NCBI GenBank assembly: GCA_013329905.1
Contig: DUJH01000059.1
Location: 10,429-16,589 of the forward strand
Direction: 5' to 3'
DNA: 6,161 nucleotides
Source: Candidatus Thalassarchaeaceae archaeon
GTDB lineage: Archaea; Thermoplasmatota; Poseidoniia; Poseidoniales; Thalassarchaeaceae
Part shown: positions 1 through 5,798 of the stretch, in pieces
Layout of the letters: each line of letters starts with the position of its first letter
How positions within the stretch are numbered: the first letter of the stretch is position 1
Notes under the pieces: model-generated
The model's input: only the letters and a program-made list of their open reading frames with translations
Told to the model about the DNA's origin: nothing
Database searches by the model: none
Translations under genes and position numbers: made by a program

Positions 1-759
1 GTCATCGGAGCATCTCTTGCCGAAGCCTGCCGTCGTGCTCGAATCACACTGGCCGGTGGCGAAACAGCGACACTTCCTGGAATTGTCACAGAACTCGACT
101 TGTCAGGTACTGCTCTTGGTTGGTTTCCTGCCGGCTCGGCGATTACCGGAGAGAGGTTAGCGGCCGGAGATGTGATCATCGGCCTGCCCAGTAGTGGAGT
201 TCATTCCAATGGCTACACGCTGCTTCGTGCTGTTGTTGAAAAATCTGGTTTGGGATTGACGGAACCTGCGCCATTCGATGCGGCCCACCCCGACCGCGAA
301 ATTGAGGGTGCGAATGAATCCGGAGCTACCTTGGGTGAAGTCTTACTGAACCCGACTCGAATTTATGTAAACCCGATTATCGATTTGATCGATGCTTGTA
401 GAGATGAATCGGGGCCGTGCGCGAGTAGAGATTTGAAAGCCATTGCGCACATTACCGGAGGTGGTTTATCGAATCTTCTGAGACTCCACGAGAGTCTCGG
501 TTGGCACATCTCAGACCCGCTGCCAATTCCACCCGAGTTTACTTGGATGGCCGAGGTCGGACCTGTCGAGACACTTGAGATGCACCGCGTTTTCAACATG
601 GGAATGGGCATGTGTCTCGCCGTCGATTCCGAAGTTGCTGAATCAGTCGAAAAATGGCTTACTGAGAGGTTGCCCGGCAGTCGAAGAGTGGGTGTTGTAA
701 CCGACAATGGGCACCGAGTGACGCATGCGGATTCACGCGTTGTGTTCGAGCAGTATTGA
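1..759 (+). CDS. purM: Phosphoribosylformylglycinamidine cyclo-ligase (AIR synthetase), 5' partial
   Basis: This is the C-terminal 252 residues of PurM, which converts FGAM and ATP to AIR in cytosolic de novo purine synthesis. The frame is open from base 1, so the gene starts upstream of the window. Family members are usually about 330-350 residues, so roughly 90-100 residues are missing. Visible family motifs are GGETATLPG near residues 19-27, SSGVHSNGYTLLR near 64-76, LLNPTRIYVNP near 115-125, AHITGGGLSNLLR near 149-161, and RVFNMGMGM near 195-203. A TTG at 100 could be read as a start, but the GGETA motif lies upstream of it in the same frame, so it is internal. The segment between the NPTRIYVNP and AHITGGG motifs (CRDESGPCASRD) looks slightly longer than in typical bacterial PurM. 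A 72-base gap separates the stop from trm1 on the same strand. The family assignment is very secure. Confidence 0.96.
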   Translation, partial: VIGASLAEACRRARITLAGGETATLPGIVTELDLSGTALGWFPAGSAITGERLAAGDVIIGLPSSGVHSNGYTLLRAVVEKSGLGLTEPAPFDAAHPDREIEGANESGATLGEVLLNPTRIYVNPIIDLIDACRDESGPCASRDLKAIAHITGGGLSNLLRLHESLGWHISDPLPIPPEFTWMAEVGPVETLEMHRVFNMGMGMCLAVDSEVAESVEKWLTERLPGSRRVGVVTDNGHRVTHADSRVVFEQY

Positions 760-831
760 GCCTTCATCGCACCGATCCGCCTAACCCTTGCGAGCAGTCA
801 AGCCAATGTGTGAGGGCTCATCCGTCGCGCT

Positions 832-2160
832 GTGGGAACCCCGACTCCTCCCAGCTGGCCCGGCCTCATCCATAGGGAAGGGCGCACGCTAACCCGAGTT
901 ACCAGCGCACCCGATTTGACAACTCGAGGCCCTGTCGCAAAGAGCTCTGGCGTGGTCTTTCATAATCCAGCGATGGCAGGCTCGCGCACGCGCAGTGTGC
1001 TATTGATGGCTCATGTCATCGAGTCTGGAATGTTGGGCGATGGAACAATTCGCGCGCTCGATGGGCTCAGCGCATCTGGCCTGCGAGCGAGGCGTTGGTT
1101 GCACGAATTACCTGAGGGGGTTGGAGAACGTTTGATCGCAACTGCGGGGGATATGAATCAGAATTCTCTTGATTGGGCAATGGCGACCGAATCTGAGTTT
1201 CCTGCTGGTCGTGGTGAATTCAATCCTCTACTCGGTGATTTACGGTCGAGCATACTCACTCAAGGATGGCACTGGATTGACATCGATCCTTTCGGTTCTC
1301 CCGTACCATTTCTCGATACGGCGATTCAGGCGCTGGCCAGACGCGGTGTGTTGGAGGTCAGCGCCACCGATTCTGCCGCACTCTCTGGCTCATCGAAGAA
1401 TCCACTAATGCGGCGCTACGGAGCCAGAGTTCGGCTGGACAAAATGAAGCACGATTCTGGACTTCGTGTTCTGATGGCTACTGTTGCACGCGCGGCTGCG
1501 CGCCACGACCGAAGTATCGAGCCTTTGCTATCCATTTGGGATTCGCACCATCTGCGTGTATCCGTAAGCGTGAGGCGTGTGATGACTGGTGCGAATGATG
1601 TCGAGAAATCACTAGGATGGAGGGTTTACACTCCAAATCAAGCCGAAGTCGATGCCTCGGTTGTAGCAGGTCTGCTCCCTGCTGACGACGGCAGCGACCT
1701 GCCAATACGTTGTTTCCTTCCTCTTTCTCACCCTGTTGCTCGTGAAGATAAACGCGTTTCAGGGCCTATGTGGATTGGCCCGATTGCTAATGCAGATGCA
1801 ATGTCGTCCATGACTGCTGAACGCGCCCTCGAAATGTGTGGGCCGGAGGATGCGGGTGAAGACCCCGCAGGGTGGAGTGGAAACGATTTCGAGGCTGAGC
1901 GAAGACGAGTTGTGCGGTCGGTTCGCAATCTCGCAGAGGAGGCGGAATCAATCTCTGCAGCGCATCTGATTGCGGTCGATGAACTCGCCAGTTGGCTTGA
2001 GCGGGGTTCGCCGCCAAGCCCTGCAAAGATGGTTGCTTACCTCAAAGAAAAGGGACACAGTGCATCGGTTTCGCACTATGCTGAGCCTTCGTTTAGAACT
2101 GATGCTCCTTGGTCAGCGGTGATTGCAGCGATGGATGCGATCTCAACCGCCGATGTATGA
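832..2160 (+). CDS. trm1: tRNA (guanine(26)-N2)-dimethyltransferase Trm1
   Basis: Trm1 uses S-adenosylmethionine to dimethylate N2 of G26 in tRNA. The protein has 442 residues, against about 380 in many archaea. The N-terminal segment has IHREGR (13-18) and NPAMAGSRTRSV (45-56), matching the family's NPxM..xR..SV block. The SAM-binding Rossmann part has ALDGLSASGLRARR (75-88). The catalytic DPFGSP motif is at 152-157, followed by SATDSAALSG (177-186) and RRYGAR (194-199). The C-terminal domain has GPMWIGPI (311-318) and a final block with SVSHYAEPSFRTDAPW (412-427). The start is GTG at 832. An in-frame stop at 811-813 lies just upstream with no other usual start between, and the EGR motif follows closely. 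No strong Shine-Dalgarno is visible. Only two cysteines occur (C294, C336), so the paired cysteines of the usual zinc site are absent. The last 18 bases overlap the 3' end of moaA on the other strand. Confidence 0.94.
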   Translation: MGTPTPPSWPGLIHREGRTLTRVTSAPDLTTRGPVAKSSGVVFHNPAMAGSRTRSVLLMAHVIESGMLGDGTIRALDGLSASGLRARRWLHELPEGVGERLIATAGDMNQNSLDWAMATESEFPAGRGEFNPLLGDLRSSILTQGWHWIDIDPFGSPVPFLDTAIQALARRGVLEVSATDSAALSGSSKNPLMRRYGARVRLDKMKHDSGLRVLMATVARAAARHDRSIEPLLSIWDSHHLRVSVSVRRVMTGANDVEKSLGWRVYTPNQAEVDASVVAGLLPADDGSDLPIRCFLPLSHPVAREDKRVSGPMWIGPIANADAMSSMTAERALEMCGPEDAGEDPAGWSGNDFEAERRRVVRSVRNLAEEAESISAAHLIAVDELASWLERGSPPSPAKMVAYLKEKGHSASVSHYAEPSFRTDAPWSAVIAAMDAISTADV

Positions 2161-3153
2161 CATCTCAATTCGCGGAAGCGCTGAAGTCTCCTCGGAACGC
2201 AATTCAGAGTAGCGATCAGCGCGACGCGTCCAGATTGCAGCGATAGCCGCAGTCAGATTTTCTCCGTTTGCGCCGTTGTGAATCAAAGCTCGAAGATCAT
2301 GGCCACCAGATGCGAATAAGCAAGTGAATAGCCTTCCATCAGCAGAAATCCTCGCGCGCACGCAATCGCCACAGAAAGGCGCGCTTACAGAAGAAATCAG
2401 ACCTATCTCACCAGATCCATCCGAATGACCCCACCGCACAGCAACATCGGACGCGTTCTCGGACTCGAGCGGGACCAAATCAAATTCTTTCTGTAGATGT
2501 TTGAGAAGATCCCTGCTCGGCACAACCTCTCCCAAAGTCCAGCCATTTGTTCGTCCCACATCCATGAATTCGATGAAGCGAACGGTGACGTCAGTGCCGC
2601 GGAAGTGGTGGACGAGTTTGGCTGCCTGCTCTTCATTGACTCCCCTCCTGATGACACAATTCACCTTCACTGGCGACAATCCTGCCTCCAGTGCCGCGTC
2701 TATTCCGTCGAGGACGTCTGCGACGCGCACGTCGGCATCACACATTGCTCGGTGGACGTTTTCGTCGAGGGCATCCAGACTTACAGTGACCCTCGAGAGA
2801 CCGGCTGCTGCGAGTGCGGGCGCGTTACGGCGGAGTAGGGAGCCGTTGGTTGTGAGTGCTAGGTCGACGCCGAGGTTTGAAAGACGAGAAACGAGGTCAG
2901 CGAGGTCGGGGCGAAGAAGAGGCTCACCGCCAGTTAAGCGAACCTTTTCAAGACCGAGAGAGAGGCTGGCCTGAACGACTTTTTCGATTTCATCAAAGGT
3001 CAGGAAGGCGCGGCGCGGGAGAAATGTGTGATCCTCACCAAAGCGCTCGCGCGGCATGCAGTAAGGGCAACGAAAGTTACAGCGATCGGTGACCGAGATT
3101 CGTAAATCACGCAGGGGTCTTCCGAGGCGGTCGGTGACTTCCTCGGGCGCCAT
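2143..3153 (-). CDS. moaA: GTP 3',8-cyclase MoaA (radical SAM, molybdenum cofactor synthesis)
   Basis: MoaA is a cytosolic radical-SAM enzyme that cyclises GTP in the first step of molybdopterin synthesis, working together with MoaC. The 336-residue length is normal for the family. The N-terminal radical-SAM cluster motif is C25-x3-C29-x2-C32 within VTDRCNFRCPYCMP. The SAM-contacting LTGGEPLLR is at 73-81. The second [4Fe-4S] site is C261-x2-C264-x13-C278 in the C-terminal domain. The protein ends in MSYIGG, keeping the terminal Gly-Gly that is needed for catalysis in studied MoaA. The ATG at 3153 gives MAPEEVTDRLGRPLRDLR, which aligns with usual MoaA N-termini. The frame stays open upstream to 3684, but that part is antisense to nfuA and does not look like MoaA. 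No Shine-Dalgarno precedes the ATG, so a leaderless or short-leader transcript is likely. moaC, moaD, moaE and moeA are not in the window. Confidence 0.96.
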   Translation of the reverse strand: MAPEEVTDRLGRPLRDLRISVTDRCNFRCPYCMPRERFGEDHTFLPRRAFLTFDEIEKVVQASLSLGLEKVRLTGGEPLLRPDLADLVSRLSNLGVDLALTTNGSLLRRNAPALAAAGLSRVTVSLDALDENVHRAMCDADVRVADVLDGIDAALEAGLSPVKVNCVIRRGVNEEQAAKLVHHFRGTDVTVRFIEFMDVGRTNGWTLGEVVPSRDLLKHLQKEFDLVPLESENASDVAVRWGHSDGSGEIGLISSVSAPFCGDCVRARISADGRLFTCLFASGGHDLRALIHNGANGENLTAAIAAIWTRRADRYSELRSEETSALPRIEMSYIGG

Positions 3154-3271
3154 TGCCGAGTCTAGTCTGCTATTGGTAATGGGTTTACCGAAGACCGATA
3201 CTACGATTGTCTCAGGGGACCGAGCGAGAACAGATTGAAGTGAGGGAGGCTTGTGAAGGGGGGTGAGAGCC
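3154..3271. promoter_or_regulatory. Divergent intergenic region between moaA and the nfuA-like gene
   Basis: These 118 bases must hold the promoters of both moaA (-) and the nfuA-like gene (+). It contains a small perfect inverted repeat, GGTAA (3175-3179) and TTACC (3185-3189), with a 5-base spacer. The repeat lies about 22-36 bases upstream of the moaA ATG, where a TATA-like box would sit for a leaderless transcript. No convincing TATA box is visible on either strand. The region is established by the flanking genes, while the operator role of the repeat is speculation. Confidence 0.5.
3260..3267 (+). promoter_or_regulatory. Shine-Dalgarno site of the nfuA-like gene
   Basis: GGGGTGAG includes the archaeal anti-Shine-Dalgarno complement GGTGA at 3262-3266. 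It sits 5 bases before the ATG at 3272. This spacing favours ATG 3272 over the in-frame GTG at 3263, which lies inside the ribosome binding site itself. Confidence 0.7.
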
Positions 3272-3832
3272 ATGCTATCGATTACCCCGAAGGCGCGCGA
3301 AATGCTCGATTCTTTCGCTGAACAGGCGGATGGTGGAGAACTCTCGCTGCGTGTAGAAATCATCGGCAGGGGGCCAAAAGGATTCCAGTACGACTTGCAA
3401 TTTGTCACTGCCGATGGAGGTTCGACCGATGACCTCATCGTCGAAGTCGAAGGCATGAAAGTCCGTGTTGCCGCCCGCAGCGTGCAATATCTCGATGGCT
3501 CAACTCTCGATTTCAAGGAGACGCTGATGGGCGGCGGCTTCGCCTTCGACAATCCAAATCCACTCTGGGTCGACGAACTCTCAAAGAAGGTCGCCGAGAT
3601 CATCAACAACGAAGTCAATCCTGCCGTAGCAAGCCACGGCGGTGTTGTCGAACTCGTCGGCGTCGACGAAAACAAGGCAATCATTGCCTTCGGAGGCGGC
3701 TGTCAAGGTTGTGGCATGGCCGATGTCACCCTCAAGCAAGGTGTTGAAGTGATGATCAAGGAGAAGGTCCCTGAAATATCAGAGGTCATCGATTCTACTG
3801 ACCACGCTGCCGGAACAAATCCATTCTACTGA
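3272..3832 (+). CDS. nfuA: NfuA-type Fe-S carrier: degenerate A-type domain plus Nfu CxxC domain
   Basis: This is a 186-residue iron-sulfur carrier. Proteins of this architecture accept a [4Fe-4S] cluster at the C-terminal CxxC of a dimer and pass it to apo-enzymes in the cytosol. Residues 1 to about 97 resemble the HesB/IscA fold (LSITPKAREML at 2-12, GGGFAFDNPNP at 87-97) but contain no cysteine. E. coli NfuA likewise has a non-binding A-type domain. The Nfu domain follows from about 100: NPAVASHGGVVELV (116-129), then GGGCQGCGMADVTLKQGVE (141-159) with C144 and C147. The tail, STDHAAGTNPFY, resembles the E. coli NfuA tail in length and its final aromatic residue. Total length is close to the 191 residues of E. 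coli NfuA. ATG 3272 is chosen because of the GGTGA site. The gene is divergent from moaA, whose product needs two [4Fe-4S] clusters. The symbol reflects domain architecture, and orthology is not proven. Confidence 0.9.
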   Translation: MLSITPKAREMLDSFAEQADGGELSLRVEIIGRGPKGFQYDLQFVTADGGSTDDLIVEVEGMKVRVAARSVQYLDGSTLDFKETLMGGGFAFDNPNPLWVDELSKKVAEIINNEVNPAVASHGGVVELVGVDENKAIIAFGGGCQGCGMADVTLKQGVEVMIKEKVPEISEVIDSTDHAAGTNPFY

Positions 3833-3860
3833 ATAGGCAATATCTAGCCGAAGAAACGGC

Positions 3861-4685
3861 TCAGTACACCATTCTGACTTCATCGTCGTCACGATCTTCG
3901 CCGGGTGCTGGCAGAGCATTCGCCTGCGCCCGCTCGAAGGCTTCGCGCACACGTTCCTCGATGGCCCGTGCATCCTCAAGCAGACCTTGAACTGGAATCT
4001 CCATGTCGAGCAAATCCGCTACACCTTCGATGGCGAGGAGAGCGGCCCGCGCATCAGGATACATCGGATTGCACTCAGCAAGAAGAGCGGTGACGTCGAG
4101 CCCACGCCGCTCACCTTCAGCAATCAGATAACCGGAAATTCCTGAGACGATTCCTTGCTGAATCCGCCGAATCCCGGAATCGTCAAGCGCATCACGACCA
4201 ATCGCAGTCGAAGAGACTCCCCAGAGGTCGCTCTCCTCCTTGATTCCCAAATCATTGCTAACGACCCCGTCGATGACAATCAAACGGTCGAATCCACCTT
4301 TGGTGAACCACTCCAGAACCGTCTCTCCGAAGTGCACATCATTCTGCGATGGAAATTGAATTTCAGCGATGAAAACACCCATTCCATCACCTTGGTAGAC
4401 ACGAACGGGGTGCTTGGGGACCGAATCGTGGATGAGTGCGATGGCAGGGAACTCTGGGTGGAGCACGGTTCCCATCGGGCGGAGGCCCATCGTCTGGATG
4501 ATATGTGACATCGCAATTACCCCCACAGAACCGACTGTAGAGAATCCACAGATGGCGGTACCGCCGAGTCTAGTGGGGTCCGCTGTGGAGTGCAGGACCA
4601 AGGGGTAACCTGAGCTGCCGTGTTCGACCATTGAATGCTGGTCGTCACCGCTGTGTCTTGAATCAAACGGTCGGCCGAGATTCAT
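3861..4685 (-). CDS. PAC2 family protein (archaeal proteasome assembly chaperone-like)
   Basis: This 274-residue protein belongs to the PAC2 family (COG2047-like), whose characterised archaeal members PbaA and PbaB are related to eukaryotic proteasome assembly chaperones. Some family members have no known function, so the proteasome link is inference. Evidence includes GFSTVGSVGVIAMSHI (47-62), matching the family's GFPxVGxVGxIA block, then VHxG-like and PVRVY segments (about 85-97). A GFDRLIVIDGVV strand (121-132) follows, and the C-terminal part has GIVSGISGYLIAEGERRG (178-195) and PDARAALLAIEGVADLL (210-226). The last part has a charged helix (LLEDARAIEERVREAFERAQ, 235-254) and an acidic tail ending RMVY. 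That end resembles the HbYX proteasome-docking motif but lacks the residue after tyrosine. ATG 4685 is chosen because GGAGGT lies 9 bases before it. An in-frame GTG at 4727 would place that site inside the gene. It is convergent with the nfuA-like gene, with 28 bases between them. Confidence 0.88.
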   Translation of the reverse strand: MNLGRPFDSRHSGDDQHSMVEHGSSGYPLVLHSTADPTRLGGTAICGFSTVGSVGVIAMSHIIQTMGLRPMGTVLHPEFPAIALIHDSVPKHPVRVYQGDGMGVFIAEIQFPSQNDVHFGETVLEWFTKGGFDRLIVIDGVVSNDLGIKEESDLWGVSSTAIGRDALDDSGIRRIQQGIVSGISGYLIAEGERRGLDVTALLAECNPMYPDARAALLAIEGVADLLDMEIPVQGLLEDARAIEERVREAFERAQANALPAPGEDRDDDEVRMVY

Positions 4686-4694
4686 AGTGGCTTT

Positions 4695-4700
4695 ACCTCC
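4695..4700 (-). promoter_or_regulatory. Shine-Dalgarno site of the PAC2-family gene
   Basis: On the minus strand the sequence reads GGAGGT, 9 bases before the ATG at 4685. It is the strongest ribosome binding site in the window, and it decides the start of the PAC2-family gene against an upstream in-frame GTG at 4727. Confidence 0.75.
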
Positions 4701-4734
4701 CGCGCCTAATGTAATGATACAAATCACGAGTCGA

Positions 4735-4745
4735 TTTTATCATAA
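4735..4745. promoter_or_regulatory. AT-rich element, candidate TATA box serving both directions
   Basis: TTTTATCATAA is the only strongly AT-rich stretch in the 85-base gap between the divergent PAC2-family and 181-residue genes. Its centre lies about 31 bases before ATG 4771, which predicts a start of transcription only a few bases ahead of that codon (near-leaderless). On the other strand (TTATGATAAAA) the same spacing predicts a start near 4713. That would leave a leader of roughly 28 bases carrying the GGAGGT site. The fit is by spacing only, and no BRE consensus is evident. Confidence 0.4.
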
Positions 4746-4770
4746 GGTGGCTTGTCCTCGTATCGTTAGC

Positions 4771-5316
4771 ATGTCTGAAGAGGATAACGGAAACATCGGG
4801 AGAATCTGGATTCGGGTCGGTTCAACCGAGGTCGATTTGACAGGATCAGCCCGCGAAGTCAACGATTCTTGGCTGAAATTGAAGGAACAGGACACTTGGG
4901 CTTCTGCTCTCTCAAAGATTCGAACCGCGCGCCAAGATGCGATAGAAGCAGCTCGGCAATCGATTAGCGAAACGGGAATTCCTGAGCGCGGCTCGGCATT
5001 CAGGAGTTTGCTTGAGAATTGCAATGTCTACCGAACCGGAGACGTGATTCTCGCTGCTATTCACTATCTGCGCTCAGTCGAAAAAGAGGCTGATACGCCT
5101 CCTCGCGCCGTCAAGAGACTAATCGGAGATTCTGGTCGCTGGACCGATGCTGAACTCGAAAAGTGGAATCTCTCGCTCTACATCAACCGAATGCTCGATG
5201 ATTCCTCGTCGCGGGGCCGCCCAGCATTACTTACGTACCCCGCGGACAAGGAGAAGAATCGCTTCGTCATCCTCACCGACGCAGGCCGCGACCATCTCGA
5301 GAGGCTATCCTCGTGA
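4771..5316 (+). CDS. Conserved-looking hypothetical protein, possible C-terminal winged helix
   Basis: I do not recognise this 181-residue soluble protein. Residues 10-24 form a likely beta hairpin (GRIWIRVGSTEVDLT), followed by a predominantly helical, charged region to about 68. Residues about 77-180 resemble a winged-helix fold seen in other archaeal proteins: a helix with AFRSLLENC, a hydrophobic helix DVILAAIHYLRSVE (91-104), and a helix around PPRAVKRLIGD (110-120). These are followed by LSLYINRMLDD (134-144), and then by PALLTYP and RFVILTDAGRDHLERL, which look like the wing and final helix. There is no signal peptide, membrane segment or metal-binding cluster, and the only cysteine is C84. 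ATG 4771 is chosen because the upstream in-frame GTG at 4687 would run through the PAC2 promoter region and its Shine-Dalgarno complement. No Shine-Dalgarno precedes ATG 4771. The stop overlaps the start of the pentapeptide-repeat gene, which indicates an operon. A DNA-binding or adaptor role is a guess. Confidence 0.8.
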   Translation: MSEEDNGNIGRIWIRVGSTEVDLTGSAREVNDSWLKLKEQDTWASALSKIRTARQDAIEAARQSISETGIPERGSAFRSLLENCNVYRTGDVILAAIHYLRSVEKEADTPPRAVKRLIGDSGRWTDAELEKWNLSLYINRMLDDSSSRGRPALLTYPADKEKNRFVILTDAGRDHLERLSS

Positions 5317-5747
5317 GTGACGAAGGTGCAACGGCCGGAACAGAGGTCGAATCCGAGGATGATTCTGAGGGGTCGAAGGACTGGTCATTCTCTTCTCACG
5401 TCGGCGCGGACCTACGCGGAATCGATCTTTCTGGCGCTAACCTACGACGAGCTGTATTCGATGGGGCTGACCTTGAGGGCGCCGACATGTCAGGGGCAGA
5501 TTTGCGCCGCGCCTCCTTCAAGCGCGCTAATCTGATGAAAGCGGCATTCGATGATGCGGATATGCGCGATGCGAGTTTTGTCAAGGCGCGCATGAACCTC
5601 TCAAACTTCCAGCGATGTCGCCTCGACCGCGCAGACCTGCGTGGTATCCGCGGTAGATACGCAATCTGGCGTGAAGCAAATTGGTGGGATGCGAAGATGG
5701 ACGATAGCCTGCGCACAGCCCTGAAAAAGAAATGGCCGCAGCCCTAA
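5313..5747 (+). CDS. Pentapeptide-repeat protein
   Basis: This 144-residue protein has an acidic, probably disordered N-terminus (about 1-25, rich in E, D and S). It is followed by about 20 consecutive five-residue units from 31 to 130 with the A(D/N)LXX pattern (GADLR, GANLR, GADLE, RANLM and so on). The central positions 34, 39, 44 and onward are almost all L, M or F, often alternating leucine or methionine with phenylalanine. The unit around 111-115 (GIRGR) breaks the pattern, and units after it carry tryptophan at 119 and 124. Such repeats fold into a right-handed square beta helix of about five turns here. Some family members mimic DNA and bind gyrase, but no function can be assigned from sequence. 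The GTG start at 5313 overlaps the previous stop in the four bases GTGA, with a weak GAGAGG at 5299-5304, so translation is probably coupled. No cysteine motif or signal peptide is seen. Confidence 0.88.
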   Translation: MSDEGATAGTEVESEDDSEGSKDWSFSSHVGADLRGIDLSGANLRRAVFDGADLEGADMSGADLRRASFKRANLMKAAFDDADMRDASFVKARMNLSNFQRCRLDRADLRGIRGRYAIWREANWWDAKMDDSLRTALKKKWPQP

Positions 5748-5781
5748 GATCGCTGTCTTGATTTGAAGTAAATGAGTTACT

Positions 5782-5798
5782 GCGCCTCACTTAGGCGC
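5782..5798. other. Short perfect hairpin at convergent gene ends
   Basis: GCGCCT (5782-5787) pairs with AGGCGC (5793-5798) across a 5-base loop. It lies 35-51 bases after the pentapeptide-repeat stop and covers the stop codon and last codons of the convergent thioesterase gene. It could help termination in either direction. However, no T-run follows on either strand, and archaeal termination normally depends on T-runs, so a chance palindrome is quite possible. Confidence 0.3.

Noticed and set aside
100..102. TTG as the start of purM
   Set aside because: The conserved GGETATLPG motif lies upstream in the same open frame, so the gene begins before the window.
760..831. Possible small RNA or tRNA between purM and trm1
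   Set aside because: The 72 bases do not fold into a cloverleaf by eye and contain no T-loop-like sequence. No TATA-like box or T-run is evident.
2497..3092. Several plus-strand open frames across the moaA region
   Set aside because: They are antisense shadows of moaA, rich in arginine and serine with no recognisable motifs, and they overlap each other in different frames.
3154..3684. Upstream extension of the moaA frame, making a 513-residue protein
   Set aside because: The extra 177 residues are antisense to the well-supported nfuA-like gene, are low-complexity in serine and proline, and show no family features. MoaA N-terminal motifs fit a start at 3153.
4155..4608. Plus-strand open frames across the PAC2-family gene
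   Set aside because: They are antisense to a gene with clear family motifs and a strong ribosome binding site, and show no protein family features.
4687..4770. GTG start at 4687 for the 181-residue protein
   Set aside because: It would add 28 residues read through the PAC2 promoter and Shine-Dalgarno region. These residues look non-coding, and ATG 4771 fits a nearby AT-rich promoter element.
5396..5716. Minus-strand open frame of 106 codons opposite the pentapeptide-repeat gene
   Set aside because: Its repetitive serine, alanine and arginine pattern is the mirror of the pentapeptide repeat codons, not an independent protein.
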